64,000 nt of DNA from Photobacterium salinisoli (GCF_003614885.1 NZ_QZMS01000007.1:868001-932000); one strand, 5' to 3'. Numbered from the stretch's first letter, positions 27,101 to 35,574 are shown. Notes: generated from the sequence alone by a model not told the origin. Translations and numbers: made by a program.

Positions 27101-28025
27101 CCTGAAAGACAGTCTGAAAGAAAAAGTTCAGGAGACCCTGTCTAAGGTTGCCGATGATGACATTGAGCAGGACGGCCTGAAAACCTGGAGCTTTGGCGCA
27201 TTACCTGAACGTTATCAGCAGAAGCGTGGCGGGTTTGACGTTAAAGCCTATCCGGCCATCATTGATAACAAAGACTCGGTCGGCATCAAGCTGTTTGAAA
27301 CCGAAGAAGAGCAGCGCACAGCTATGCAGCAAGGTCAGCGTCGTCTGATTTTGCTTAACGTGCCGTCGCCGATCAAATATCTGCATGCTAATCTGCCGAA
27401 CAAATCAAAGCTGGGTCTGTACTTTAACCCGTATGGGCGGGTTAGGGATTTGATCGATGACTGCATTGCATGTGGTGTGGATAAACTGATTGAAGAAAAG
27501 GGCGGCCTGGTTTGGGATGCTGATGGGTTTGAAGCGTTGAAAGAGCACGTTCGGGCCGAGTTGGGCGACACAGTTGTCGATATCGCCAAACAAGTAGAAG
27601 CGATTTTGACAACGGCTTTCAATATCAATAAGAAATTGAAAGGGAAAGTCGACTTGAGTATGGCCTTTGCCTTGTCTGATATCAAAGCGCAGATAGAAGG
27701 GTTGATCTTTAAAGGGTTTGCCACTGAGTGCAGCTGGCGACGTCTGCCGGATATTTTGCGTTACATGAAGGCAATTGAACGCAGAATGGAAAAACTGCCG
27801 ATTGACCCGAATAAAGACAGGGTGCATATATTGAAAGTTGAGTCAGTCACCAATGACTACAAAGAGTTACTCAATAAAATCCCTAAAGGTCAGCCGATAC
27901 CTGAACAGGTCAAGGAGATCCGCTGGATGATAGAGGAATTGCGTGTGAGTTATTTCGCTCAGCAACTAGGTACACCGTACCCTGTCTCTGATAAACGAGT
28001 CAGAAATGCCATCGCTTCCTGTTAA
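24102..28025 (+). CDS. hrpA: ATP-dependent RNA helicase HrpA
   Basis: 1307 residues, the full length of the HrpA family. DEAH-box motifs: GETGSGKTTQLPK (about 110), TQPRRLAARSVANR, IIIDEAHERSLNIDF, TSATIDPERF, VAETSLTVPGIKYVID and QRKGRCGR. They are followed by helicase-associated and OB-fold domains and the long C-terminal DUF3418 region characteristic of HrpA. In E. coli HrpA acts on stalled or collided ribosomes and mRNA processing. The start is a TTG at 24102 with CAGGAAA upstream; no in-frame ATG with a ribosome site lies nearby. Monocistronic, ending at a long hairpin. Confidence 0.96.
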   Translation: MTQSTKSPSERTEVRNNEKTLKAALNDCLIRDRFRLQKRVQGAAKIKNEQARHAVFDEIAMDIARSMQAVDIRRSNCPQITYPEQLPVSQKKDDIAKAISEHQVVIVAGETGSGKTTQLPKICLELGLGTKGTIGHTQPRRLAARSVANRIAEELGCEMGSTVGYKVRFNDQVSDKTQVKLMTDGILLAEIQNDKYLNQYDTIIIDEAHERSLNIDFILGYLKNLLPKRPDLKVIITSATIDPERFSKHFNNAPIIEVSGRTYPVEVRYRPIMDDSDDNDRDQLQAIFDAVDELCDEGMGDILIFMNGEREIRDTADALNKRNIKHTEIVPLYARLSASEQNRVFQSHSGRRIVLSTNVAETSLTVPGIKYVIDPGTARISRYSYRTKVQRLPIEPVSQASANQRKGRCGRVAAGICIRLYSEEDFLSRPEFTDPEILRTNLASVILQMTAIGLGDIQAFPFVEPPDSRNIQDGVRLLEELGAMNATATDPRKRLTEIGRQLAKLPIDPRLARMVLEAPKHGALQEVMIIASALSIQDPRERPTDKQQASDEKHRRFYDKESDFQTFVNLWEYVKEQQKTLSANQFRKQCKADYLNYLRVREWQDIYFQVHQVVRELKLRHNDEPADYQAVHTSLLAGLLSHIGQKDQEKNDYQGARNARFNIFPGSGIFKKQPKWVMVAELVETSKLWGRIAAKIQPEWIEPLAPHLIKRSYSEPHWEKKQASVQAFEKVTLYGIPIVPKRKVNYGKIDPVLSREIFIRSALVEGDWDTKHKFFHQNRQLLREVEELEHKSRRRDILIDDDALYEFYDQRVEHTVVSGRHFDTWWKEAFRKDKDLLNFEREMLLRGDASHVTELDYPNFWHQGGLKLKLSYQFEPGEDTDGVTVHLPLPVLNQVEPDGFDWQIPGLRHELVVALIKSLPKSLRRNFVPAPNYADAFLARVQALSMPLLDALEKELKRMTGVTVLRDDWNLDQVPEHLKMTFRAVDHRNRKLRENKDLYALKDSLKEKVQETLSKVADDDIEQDGLKTWSFGALPERYQQKRGGFDVKAYPAIIDNKDSVGIKLFETEEEQRTAMQQGQRRLILLNVPSPIKYLHANLPNKSKLGLYFNPYGRVRDLIDDCIACGVDKLIEEKGGLVWDADGFEALKEHVRAELGDTVVDIAKQVEAILTTAFNINKKLKGKVDLSMAFALSDIKAQIEGLIFKGFATECSWRRLPDILRYMKAIERRMEKLPIDPNKDRVHILKVESVTNDYKELLNKIPKGQPIPEQVKEIRWMIEELRVSYFAQQLGTPYPVSDKRVRNAIASC

Positions 28026-28069
28026 AGAAGCCGTTCATTTAAACGTCAATTAAAAAGCACTATCAATTA

Positions 28070-28100
28070 ACAACAGGCGAGTAAATCACTCGCCTGTTGT
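28070..28100. terminator. Long hairpin between hrpA and the DUF2786 gene
   Basis: ACAACAGGCGAGT (28070-28082) pairs perfectly with ACTCGCCTGTTGT (28088-28100), loop AAATC. It lies between convergent genes; T-tracts are weak on both sides. Confidence 0.65.
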
Positions 28101-28124
28101 CATGCGTACTGTTTGTTTGCTCTG

Positions 28125-28823
28125 TCACTGCTCCAGCAGCTTGGTTGGCTCGTTACGTGTTCCGCCAACAGGCCGGTTAACCGAGATAGAGCGGCCCTTT
28201 TTCATGCCTTTCTCATAATCATCCGTCATTGCCTTCATGGCTTCCTGCAATTGTTTTTTGAAGGTTTCACGATCCAGATTTTCAAATTCACGGTCGATGA
28301 AATTACTCATGCGTTTGTCATGATCATCGTCGGTGTTCAGCGTCGGCAGTTTTTCCAGCGCGCCTTCTATCCAGCCAGCGAGGAAAGAGGAAACACGGCG
28401 GGTGACTTCAGTTGTACTGGCGCCTGTGCCGGCAAAGCTATTACGGAATTGGCCGGTTTGCTGGTTCATTTCGCGGTACACGACATCGAAGGCGAAAGCG
28501 GCGAAAATGGCACGCTCGGCCACGCCAATAAACTCAGCCTGTTTGAGCCCCTTGTAATTGGTCAGCACACATTCGACACCAAAGCGGCGGTTGATCCCAC
28601 GAATGATTTTCAAAATGTGTGAACTGATGTCTGAAGGTAACAGGGTGGCCGATTTTGTTTTGCCCATTTGGATGAATTCAATGTCATCTTGCTCCAGGCC
28701 GTACTTGAGCATAAGGCGATGGGCCATTTTGATGGCTTGCGCTGCTTCATTGACGTTGGCCGAGTTACCTAACTCAAGGCATTTGGCTATTTTTTTCAGT
28801 GCCTTTCGCTTTTGTTCAGACAT
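28125..28823 (-). CDS. DUF2786 domain protein
   Basis: 232 residues. The first 45 carry the DUF2786 signature: KKIAKCLELGNSANVNEAAQAIKMAHRLMLKYGLEQDDI, a short helical pair. The middle (about 60-160) resembles the domain often fused to DUF2786, with FGVECVLTNYKGLKQAEFIG and AAFAFDVVYREMNQQTG. The C-terminus is charged and helical. Function is unknown; many members are found on phages and plasmids but also as resident genes. The start is taken as ATG 28823 rather than the in-frame GTG at 28832. Divergent from the 29001 gene. Confidence 0.85.
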   Translation of the reverse strand: MSEQKRKALKKIAKCLELGNSANVNEAAQAIKMAHRLMLKYGLEQDDIEFIQMGKTKSATLLPSDISSHILKIIRGINRRFGVECVLTNYKGLKQAEFIGVAERAIFAAFAFDVVYREMNQQTGQFRNSFAGTGASTTEVTRRVSSFLAGWIEGALEKLPTLNTDDDHDKRMSNFIDREFENLDRETFKKQLQEAMKAMTDDYEKGMKKGRSISVNRPVGGTRNEPTKLLEQ

Positions 28824-29000
28824 CCACACCACTCACATTAAAAAAACGGTCACGTATTTTAGCGTGTTCGCTATCAGGAAGGCAAAATTCTCTGTTGGTA
28901 TTCTTTTGCGATTATCGGGAAATGAAGCGCTTGCCTTGTACTGATTCTGGTTGAACCGCATAATGAGCCGCACTTTTTGCAAATCAAACCGAGCTAAGTA

Positions 29001-29975
29001 ATGACGATTGTCCAGTCTATTGATGTGCCATTTGAATTTCGCCATACCTGCTGGTTTTGCGGTGAGCCTTACTATGAATCATATGTGTTCCGCCCCGAGC
29101 CTGACTACGACAATGATCCGCCGGTCAAAGTACCCTGCTGCGAAGAATGTTATGGCTTTTGTTCCCGAACCAAAGCCAGTGGGCTGGATATACTGCGTGA
29201 CAGAGTGAAAGGGCGCTTGCACCAGCATTATCAGAAGCATTTACAGATAGGCGCACAATGGACCAGAGAAGAGCTGGAAGACTCTGAACTGGAAGGCAAG
29301 GCATTTGAAGGCTTTAAACACAGCGCCTGGATGATGTTTGAAATTGCACGGGACAGAGTCAATTATCCGGGCTGGCCGCTGGCGATTGATGGTCAGCCTG
29401 TGGGGCAGCTAAGCAGTGCTTTTCAGGTTGAATATAACGGTATTGTTTACCCGAATATTTCACAGGCGGTTGAGCAGTTGGCGAAAAGTTACGCGATCCC
29501 ACAGGAATATCTTGAACAAACCTTAGAGCTGGTTGGACGTCAACAGCTAGGGTTTGCCATCCGCTTTTGTAAAACCACCCATGGTTACTCGGAAACTCAG
29601 CGTGCCGTCAGCCTGGCCAGTTTGCGTGAGAGACTGCAGGAAGAAGCCGAGTCTGAACAGACAGTCTCGCTCAGTCAGGGCATTGAGGTGGGTATCAAGT
29701 ATATTGAACCCCAGATATTGTTTCGCACCGAAGTGTCTCCCTATGCGGTGCAATGGGCTTTGCAACACGGCGTGACGACATTGGCGCAGCTGGCAGAAAT
29801 GGAAGAGGCATTTCTGGCGCATTTCAGCCAGGACTCTGAACTGACGGCTTTCCACTATTTTACTGGGTTGCAGGTTTATCTGGAGAAGAGAGCAGAAGAC
29901 ACTCACTGGGCGCTCACTCAGGATCCTAACCGGCAATGGTTTGCTAAGTTGCTGAAGAAGCGTTCAGAGAGCTAA
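29001..29975 (+). CDS. Uncharacterised protein with N-terminal zinc-ribbon-like motif
   Basis: 324 residues, soluble, no signal peptide. The N-terminal 60 residues hold a probable zinc site: CWFCGEPYYES followed 27 residues later by CCEECYGFCSR, that is CxxC...CCxxC plus an extra Cys. The middle section (about 65-130) is charged and helical, followed by a strand pair (FQVEYNGIVYPNISQAVEQ) and a helical C-terminus. I do not recognise the family. ATG 29001 follows a short GAGCTAAG leader. It is the only gene in its transcript and the terminator after it faces the other direction. Confidence 0.8.
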   Translation: MTIVQSIDVPFEFRHTCWFCGEPYYESYVFRPEPDYDNDPPVKVPCCEECYGFCSRTKASGLDILRDRVKGRLHQHYQKHLQIGAQWTREELEDSELEGKAFEGFKHSAWMMFEIARDRVNYPGWPLAIDGQPVGQLSSAFQVEYNGIVYPNISQAVEQLAKSYAIPQEYLEQTLELVGRQQLGFAIRFCKTTHGYSETQRAVSLASLRERLQEEAESEQTVSLSQGIEVGIKYIEPQILFRTEVSPYAVQWALQHGVTTLAQLAEMEEAFLAHFSQDSELTAFHYFTGLQVYLEKRAEDTHWALTQDPNRQWFAKLLKKRSES

Positions 29976-30006
29976 CAAAAAAGGGCCAGATTATCTATCT
30001 GGCCCT
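29976..30006 (-). terminator. Terminator after copG-like gene
   Basis: AGGGCCAGAT and ATCTGGCCCT (29982-29991, 29997-30006) form a 10-base stem. The T-tract lies on the minus strand (A-rich 29976-29982), so it serves the DUF411 gene and may also block the convergent plus-strand transcript. Confidence 0.85.
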
Positions 30007-30047
30007 GATGTTTTACCGTATCTGTAAAGCTATACGTTCATAGCTTT

Positions 30048-30509
30048 TTATTGCTTCTGAACCTGATTATGGCTGGCCCAGATGACTGTATTGCCGTCTT
30101 CATCAAAGGCGACAACGTCATACGGCATTTTCTGATCGTTATAGTCCATGCCAGGCGATCCCATTGGCATACCGGCCACAGCCAGGCCTTTCAGATTGGC
30201 GGGTTTCTCCTTCAGGAATCGTTGTACATCTTGCGCAGGCACATGGCCTTCAAAGACATATCCATCAATGACAGCGGTATGGCAAGACGCATACTCAGGT
30301 TGTATGCCATTGGCTTGTTTGATTGGATGAAGATTCTTTGCCATGTTCATTTCAATCTCAAAACCATTACTGTTCATGTGCTTTACCCAATCCTTGCAAC
30401 ACCCGCAGGACGGAGACTGGTAATTGGTTCCTTTAATCGTATCGGCAGCTATAGAGGGAAGAGCAGCCAGAAACAGTGAGGCAGTCAGGAGATATTGTGA
30501 TTTTTTCAT
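30048..30509 (-). CDS. copG: CopG-like DUF411 periplasmic copper protein
   Basis: 153 residues. A signal peptide of about 21 residues (MKKSQYLLTASLFLAALPSIAA) directs it to the periplasm. The thioredoxin-like DUF411 domain has SPSCGCCKDWVKHM with a CxCC cluster, a third Cys in YASCHTAVIDGYVFEGHVP, and GMPMGSPGM with methionines suited to copper. Studied DUF411 proteins such as CopG take part in periplasmic copper detoxification and hold a small copper cluster. AAGG lies eight bases before the ATG. A second Cys-rich secreted gene lies 126 bases upstream on the same strand. Confidence 0.9.
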   Translation of the reverse strand: MKKSQYLLTASLFLAALPSIAADTIKGTNYQSPSCGCCKDWVKHMNSNGFEIEMNMAKNLHPIKQANGIQPEYASCHTAVIDGYVFEGHVPAQDVQRFLKEKPANLKGLAVAGMPMGSPGMDYNDQKMPYDVVAFDEDGNTVIWASHNQVQKQ

Positions 30510-30635
30510 CGTTTAACCTTTTATTCATCTGTGATGCTGGGCATGCAGGCTCAGCTATCTTTAATTAAGCAGTTCAAATCGAAAAGCAGTGCTTATCGAA
30601 ACAGTAACCCGAGCAGGGTATAAGATGGTTTAGCG

Positions 30636-31049
30636 CTACAGATGAATAGGAGGCCGCAACAGCGTTGAGACCGGTTCGTCCCAGTACCCGGATAAATAGG
30701 GATGGTCACTTTGAGTTGATATCATTACAGACGTAACCGGTAACGCGCCGGGAAGAATTAATGTGGTATGGCAGGAAGACTGACAATGCTGCAAGCAATT
30801 GGCGTGCTCAATATTGTCCTGACAGAAGATGAGATTTGTTTGGATCACTAGTGAAGCAGCGGTATCGGGACAACAGTCCATCTTTGTCATAACGGTGGGA
30901 CAATGGTCTGACATGGAACCTGAGTAGAAGGTTGCACTGGCGTTATTGATCGGCAGCAACAGCAGGCACAAGATAAAAGTGATTATCCTGCTCGTTAAAA
31001 AAAGTGGCTGGTTAAGCAACTGGATCAGCATGCTGTCGGCGAATGTCAT
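30636..31049 (-). CDS. Small Cys-rich secreted protein next to copG (CopL-like?)
   Basis: About 137 residues from ATG 31049. A hydrophobic stretch (IITFILCLLLLPINNASA) looks like a signal peptide or anchor. The mature part has eight or more Cys, including DCC, CQDN, CLQHCQSSCH, and ends LLRPPIHL. Short proteins with a signal, a Cys/His-rich middle and an R-P-P ending occur beside copper-resistance genes (CopL or DUF2946 type), and the neighbour here is copG; the assignment is inference. The start is uncertain: ATG 31031 gives a better-shaped signal peptide, ATG 31100 a longer one, and none has a good ribosome site. Confidence 0.6.
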   Translation of the reverse strand: MTFADSMLIQLLNQPLFLTSRIITFILCLLLLPINNASATFYSGSMSDHCPTVMTKMDCCPDTAASLVIQTNLIFCQDNIEHANCLQHCQSSCHTTLILPGALPVTSVMISTQSDHPYLSGYWDEPVSTLLRPPIHL

Positions 31050-31284
31050 TCCATAATGGTCGATGCCTTTGATTATAACCTCAGCACAAATCGTATTCAT
31101 AACCAAAATCAAGAAATGGTGAGTTTTCTAACGTGCTGAAAGATAGGGATCTGTCTTGTGCCCAGATTTCATGCGGGTTTGCGAGGTTCGCATTTGGAAC
31201 AAGCCTAACGTTTTTCTGACATTTCCTGGCAAGGTTTAGGCTTTAATTGCGCTGAGTTGACATTTTTTTGCGCTAGGAACAGGT

Positions 31285-31641
31285 ATGCAATACACAGAAG
31301 AAGACAGAAAAGTACTCTATGAAACATGGATGAGCTACAAAGCAAAAATGCGGGTGACACAGATTGAAATGGCCAAGAAGCTTGGAGTAAGTCAGCTGTT
31401 TTTCTCTGACATTCTGCGTGGTAATTTACCGCTTGAACATCGTTTTGTCAGTCAGTTCTGTCAGTATATGGGTGTTGATCCTGTACTCACCATTCCTTCC
31501 CTGAGGGAGCAGATTGGCAGCAGTCTGCCTAATACAGTCACATTAACAAATACGTATATAGTTGATGGCAATATCAAAAATGTGCGATATAGTGGCAACC
31601 AAATCGTTGTTGAATATGAGCACAGCGTGACAACTCACTGA
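31285..31641 (+). CDS. Xre-family helix-turn-helix regulator
   Basis: 118 residues. The N-terminal 65 are a lambda-repressor-type HTH: MRVTQIEMAKKLGVSQLFFSDILRGNLPL, with the recognition helix at QLFFSDILRG. The C-terminal 45 residues (TVTLTNTYIVDGNIKNVRYS, then NQIVVEYEHS) are beta-rich, possibly for dimerisation or ligand binding. It is a solitary regulator, divergent from the Cys-rich copper-linked gene, with its own terminator, and so is not an antitoxin of an adjacent toxin. A target in the copG region is possible from position alone. Confidence 0.85.
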   Translation: MQYTEEDRKVLYETWMSYKAKMRVTQIEMAKKLGVSQLFFSDILRGNLPLEHRFVSQFCQYMGVDPVLTIPSLREQIGSSLPNTVTLTNTYIVDGNIKNVRYSGNQIVVEYEHSVTTH

Positions 31642-31676
31642 TCAGTTCACGTGTTGTTTGCAAATAAACGAATCAG

Positions 31677-31703
31677 GCCCTTGTCACAGACGAGGGCTTT
31701 TTT
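31677..31703 (+). terminator. Terminator after the Xre regulator
   Basis: GCCCTTG (31677-31683) pairs with CGAGGGC (31691-31697), one G-T pair, followed by six T residues. Confidence 0.88.
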
Positions 31704-31737
31704 GTATCGGCCATTTGGGCTTTAACAAGGAGAAATG

Positions 31738-32658
31738 ATGAAGATTGGCATTATTGGCTTAGGGGACATAGCTCGTAAAGCGTATTTGCCCGTGCTTACT
31801 CAATGGCCGGATCTTGAGCTGGTATTTTGTACCCGCAATGAAGACATACTTAAGCAACTTGTCCGGACACACAGAATTCAGGAAGCCGTGACAGATTATC
31901 GCGAGCTGGTGGCGCTGGGCGTAGACGGTGTGATGATCCACAGTGCGACCGCTTCCCACTTTGAGATAGCGCATTTTTTTCTGAATCAAGGCATTGCCGT
32001 TTTCGTTGATAAGCCTCTTACCGATAATTACGAACAGTGTGAGACGCTTTATGAACTGGCTGAAGAAAAACAATGCCCGTTGTTCCTTGGTTTTAATCGC
32101 CGATATTTACCACTGATAAAGCCTTATCTGAGCGACGCATCAGTCACTGAGGGTAAGAAACTACTGGGTTTGAAATGGCAAAAACACCGACTGAACCTGC
32201 CTGGTGATACCCGAACTTTTGTCTTTGATGATTTCATCCATGCGTTGGACAGCGTGAACCTTTCCGGGCAGGTGAGTGAAAATGACCTGCATATTGTGAC
32301 TCAGTCTCACCAGGGAAAGCTTGCGCGGTTGGACGTTGAGTGGCAGCTTGATGACGCCATTTATCAGGCATCAATGAACCGGCTCAATGGTGTAACGACG
32401 GAACATGTGACGATCAATTATGAGAACCTGACCTGTCATTTTGATTCTCTGGCAACGGGTAAGCAATGGAATCAAGGTCGTGAACAGGCGCTGGCGCTGC
32501 CAGACTGGACCCCCATGCTTGATAGCAAAGGGTTTACAGCTATGATTACTCACTGGCTGGATGTGGTGGCGACCGGGAAAATGGACGCCTCGCTGGTAAC
32601 ACGGAACCTCAATTCCCATTATCTTGCTGAAGTCATTTGCCAAAAAGTTAAACCCTAA
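31738..32658 (+). CDS. Gfo/Idh/MocA oxidoreductase, YceM/MviM-like
   Basis: 306 residues. The N-terminal NAD(P) fold MKIGIIGLGDIARKAYLPVL, then GVMIHSATASHFEIAHF and AVFVDKPLTDNYEQCE (catalytic Lys), and FLGFNRRYLPLIKPY, follow the E. coli YceM pattern closely. The C-terminal domain keeps KHRLN and DDFIHALDSVNL in the substrate region. Function of YceM is not settled. ATG 31738 is preferred over 31735 because AAGGAG ends five bases before it. The gene ends with a perfect hairpin at 32678-32703. Confidence 0.88.
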   Translation: MKIGIIGLGDIARKAYLPVLTQWPDLELVFCTRNEDILKQLVRTHRIQEAVTDYRELVALGVDGVMIHSATASHFEIAHFFLNQGIAVFVDKPLTDNYEQCETLYELAEEKQCPLFLGFNRRYLPLIKPYLSDASVTEGKKLLGLKWQKHRLNLPGDTRTFVFDDFIHALDSVNLSGQVSENDLHIVTQSHQGKLARLDVEWQLDDAIYQASMNRLNGVTTEHVTINYENLTCHFDSLATGKQWNQGREQALALPDWTPMLDSKGFTAMITHWLDVVATGKMDASLVTRNLNSHYLAEVICQKVKP

Positions 32659-32677
32659 CCTCAATGATCCCCTGAAT

Positions 32678-32703
32678 ATAACCAGACCAGACGGTCTGGT
32701 TAT
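32678..32703 (+). terminator. Hairpin after the YceM-like gene
   Basis: ATAACCAGACC and GGTCTGGTTAT make an 11-base perfect stem with loop AGAC. The following bases are A-rich rather than T-rich, so it may be a weak terminator. Confidence 0.5.
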
Positions 32704-32890
32704 GAAAAATTAATTCGAGTTCAAACTTTTTCAGAATGCAAGGAAATTCAATGCGGGCATACGCACCTGTTCAATAATTCACCGCTTGCGCCTCTGTGGC
32801 TGTTTTTTGTGGTTAATTTGAACAATTGCGTTAGATTTACTGTTTCCAAGCTGGTAATGTGCGTCCCCTCACACAACTGGTGAGAATTTT

Positions 32891-34441
32891 ATGCAAACCT
32901 TCGAACGAAATAGTGCTGATAAAATGGTTTCAGCTCTAACCATTGGTTTCCTCAGTCTGTTCCTGATTGCTGCGCTGGTAGACCTGTCATGGGTATCTTC
33001 TTCCATCCAATCCCTTTTTGCGCTTTCAACCGCTAACTTTGGTTACTTTTGGCAATGGCTGATGGTACTGAACTTTATTCTTGCACTGTGTCTGGCTCTT
33101 TCGCCTCTGGGTAAAATAAAGCTCGGTAATTCAAAGCGACCTGAAATCGGTCAGTTTCGCTGGACCGCCATGATCATGTGTACTCTGCTTGCAGGTGGCG
33201 GTGTATTCTGGTCGGCAGCTGAACCTATTTACCACTTCGTTACCACACCGCCAGCTTTTGATGGCCTGGCGGCGCGACAGCCTGAAACGGTTGCCCCGGC
33301 GCTGAGCCAAAGCTTTTTACACTGGGGATTTCTGGCCTGGGCGGTGCTGGGCACCTTGGCAACAATTGTGCTGATGTATGCGCATCATCAGAAAGGGATC
33401 AAGCTCAGACCAAGAGCCTTGTTGTATCCGCTGGTGGGTGATCGACTGGAAAATCACTGGCTGGGGTCGGTGATTGATGCAAGCTCAATACTTGCCGTCG
33501 CCGCAGGCACAATCGGTCCGATAGGCTTTTTAGCCTCACAGTTGGGTTACAGCTTGCATGTTGTCGCAGGGCTGGATAACTCGGCACTGACTCAGATCGG
33601 TTTACTGGCGGTAGTGGTTACCATTTATTCTTTATCCGCAGCGACAGGGATGGATAAAGGACTGCAGTGGCTGAGCCGCTTTAATGTCATCGTTGCCGTA
33701 TTGCTGCTGGCGGTGATGTTACTGCTGGGGCCAACGGGTTTCATCTTCGACAAGTTTGCCGAAGCGATGACTGTGTATATTCAGCATTTTCCTGCAATGA
33801 GCCTGACAAATGCCTCTCCGGATTGGAACGCTTGGTGGACATGGTTCTTTTGGGGATGGTTCATTGGCTTCGCGCCTATGATGGCAATCTTCATAGCACG
33901 GATCACGGTTGGTCGCAGTATTCGGGAGCTGGTTATCACAGTGGCTATCGGTGCGCCTCTGGTGACCCATTTCTGGTTTACGGTACTGGGTGGTTCAGGT
34001 ATTTATTTTGAACTGACACAGCCAGGCGTTATTTCAGAACCACTCAGCGAAGGGGGCTTGCCCGCCGTATTGCTGGCAACGCTTTCTCAGTTGCCTTTCA
34101 GTGAGTGGCTCATCCCGGCATTTCTTGTGCTGACGACAACGTTTGTTGTCACAACCGGGGACTCTATGGCTTATGCTATTGCCATGGTGACCTCAGGTAA
34201 AAATGAACCGGGTAGAGGGCATCGCTTGTTCTGGGCGATCGCAATGGGTGCTGTTGCCGCAGTTTTACTGCTGGCTGGTGACGGGGGACTGAATGCCCTG
34301 CAGTCTTTCATTGTAATTACGGCTGTACCTGTTTCAGTGCTTATGATCTTCACATTGGTCACTGGTCCGCTAGCCGCCTTCAGGCTTCGCCGGGAAACAG
34401 ATGCAGCTTCACATGAAAGTTCGCTGATGACTGAGCAGTAA
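32891..34441 (+). CDS. BCCT family transporter
   Basis: 516 residues with about twelve membrane helices. BCCT hallmarks: the glycine-rich TM3 region LLAGGGVFWSAAEPIYHF, where substrate binds, and the conserved Trp-rich TM8 block WNAWWTWFFWGWFIGFAPMMAIFIARITVGRSIRE. These proteins import trimethylammonium solutes such as glycine betaine, choline or carnitine, usually with sodium. There is no long charged C-terminal osmosensor tail as in BetP, so osmotic activation cannot be read here. The substrate is unknown. The ATG has GGTGAG eight bases upstream. Confidence 0.93.
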   Translation: MQTFERNSADKMVSALTIGFLSLFLIAALVDLSWVSSSIQSLFALSTANFGYFWQWLMVLNFILALCLALSPLGKIKLGNSKRPEIGQFRWTAMIMCTLLAGGGVFWSAAEPIYHFVTTPPAFDGLAARQPETVAPALSQSFLHWGFLAWAVLGTLATIVLMYAHHQKGIKLRPRALLYPLVGDRLENHWLGSVIDASSILAVAAGTIGPIGFLASQLGYSLHVVAGLDNSALTQIGLLAVVVTIYSLSAATGMDKGLQWLSRFNVIVAVLLLAVMLLLGPTGFIFDKFAEAMTVYIQHFPAMSLTNASPDWNAWWTWFFWGWFIGFAPMMAIFIARITVGRSIRELVITVAIGAPLVTHFWFTVLGGSGIYFELTQPGVISEPLSEGGLPAVLLATLSQLPFSEWLIPAFLVLTTTFVVTTGDSMAYAIAMVTSGKNEPGRGHRLFWAIAMGAVAAVLLLAGDGGLNALQSFIVITAVPVSVLMIFTLVTGPLAAFRLRRETDAASHESSLMTEQ

Positions 34442-34460
34442 GCCTGTTTTACTCCGATAA

Positions 34461-34490
34461 AACGCCCTCATTTTAGAGGGCGTTGTTGTT
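34461..34490. terminator. Terminator between the BCCT gene and rsgA paralogue
   Basis: AACGCCCTC (34461-34469) pairs with GAGGGCGTT (34476-34484), with a T-rich tail on the plus side and a short A tract on the other. Confidence 0.85.
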
Positions 34491-34501
34491 TTCGTTGCTT
34501 G

Positions 34502-35560
34502 TTACTCCCGGTTTTTATGCTTCCGGTTCGTGCTTTGTATCGTACGATACATGCGGCCCAGCTGTTTTGACTTGGCCCGTTTCTCTGCAATGCTGGCAGT
34601 ATTGAAGCTCACTTCGCGGTTCAGCTTGAGATAATTACGCAATCTGCGCTCTTCAAGTTCGCCCGATTCAATGGCAGCCAATACGGCGCAGCCTGGCTCA
34701 TACTGATGAGCACAGTCGCCGAACCGGCATTCCTCTGCCAGAGTTTCTATATCCGCGAAAGTCGTTGCCAGACCTTCACTGCAGTCGGCCAACTGGAGTT
34801 CACGCATCCCTGGCGTGTCCAGCAGAAGACCTCCATCTGGCATGAGGTGCAGAGATCTTGCGGTCGTGGTATGTCTGCCTTTACTGTCATCTTCTCTGAT
34901 ACTGGCGGTTTGCTGTGTGTCAGTGGCAAGCAAGGTATTGACCAGGGTGGATTTTCCCGCCCCTGATGAGCCCAGGAAAGCAACTGTTTTACCGGTTCTG
35001 CACCAAGGTGCCAGTTTGGCGACACTGTCTCTGTCTAATCCATTCACGTACTCAACCAATAACATGTTATCGATGTGACGAACCTGTTCGACGAATAGGG
35101 AAGGATCGTCAACACAGTCGGCCTTAGACAGAACAATAACCGGCTCAACGCCAGACTGGTACGCAAGCGCCAGATATCGCTCTATACGACTGAGATTAAA
35201 ATCCTGGTTCAGTGAGCAGGTGATAAAAACGGTATCGACATTGCTGGCAATGAGCTGCTCTTCAATTTTGCTGCCTGCGGCTTTTCGCCAGAAGTGAGAA
35301 AAACGCTCCAGCAGACGGACAAAATGGTCTTTATCAGACAGTAATATCCAATCTCCGACAGCGAGCTCAGGCATATTAGGCAGTACAGGTATAGACAAGT
35401 GACCGTGCTGTGAGAAAACGTCCAGTCGGTTTCTGTGCAAAGCACATACCCGGGCTGGTTTCATTTGATCCCACTCGTCGAGAGACAGTTGTTGTTGAAA
35501 ATAAGGTTTCCAACCAAGTTCTTGTAAAGAATACGTTGGCGTAGAAATCGTTGTTGTCAT
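34502..35560 (-). CDS. RsgA-type circularly permuted GTPase (second copy)
   Basis: 352 residues. The order is that of RsgA: an N-terminal OB-like domain (about 30-90), then a permuted G domain with G4 VLSKAD before G1 GSSGAGKST and G3 LLLDTPGMREL, then a zinc site CRFGDCAHQYEPGC. RsgA checks late 30S ribosome assembly. The low-conservation N-terminus (SLQELGWKPYFQQQL, typical of the second RsgA subgroup) suggests this is the paralogue and the housekeeping rsgA lies elsewhere; that is inference. The transcript seems to begin before a 16-codon reading frame and alternative hairpins at 35575-35753. Confidence 0.88.
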   Translation of the reverse strand: MTTTISTPTYSLQELGWKPYFQQQLSLDEWDQMKPARVCALHRNRLDVFSQHGHLSIPVLPNMPELAVGDWILLSDKDHFVRLLERFSHFWRKAAGSKIEEQLIASNVDTVFITCSLNQDFNLSRIERYLALAYQSGVEPVIVLSKADCVDDPSLFVEQVRHIDNMLLVEYVNGLDRDSVAKLAPWCRTGKTVAFLGSSGAGKSTLVNTLLATDTQQTASIREDDSKGRHTTTARSLHLMPDGGLLLDTPGMRELQLADCSEGLATTFADIETLAEECRFGDCAHQYEPGCAVLAAIESGELEERRLRNYLKLNREVSFNTASIAEKRAKSKQLGRMYRTIQSTNRKHKNRE

Positions 35561-35574
35561 GATGCGTTTACCCC

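Noticed and set aside
32751..32777. 8-codon frame after AAGGA upstream of the BCCT gene
   Set aside because: Site and spacing are good, but eight codons with no downstream alternative stems are too little to support a leader peptide.
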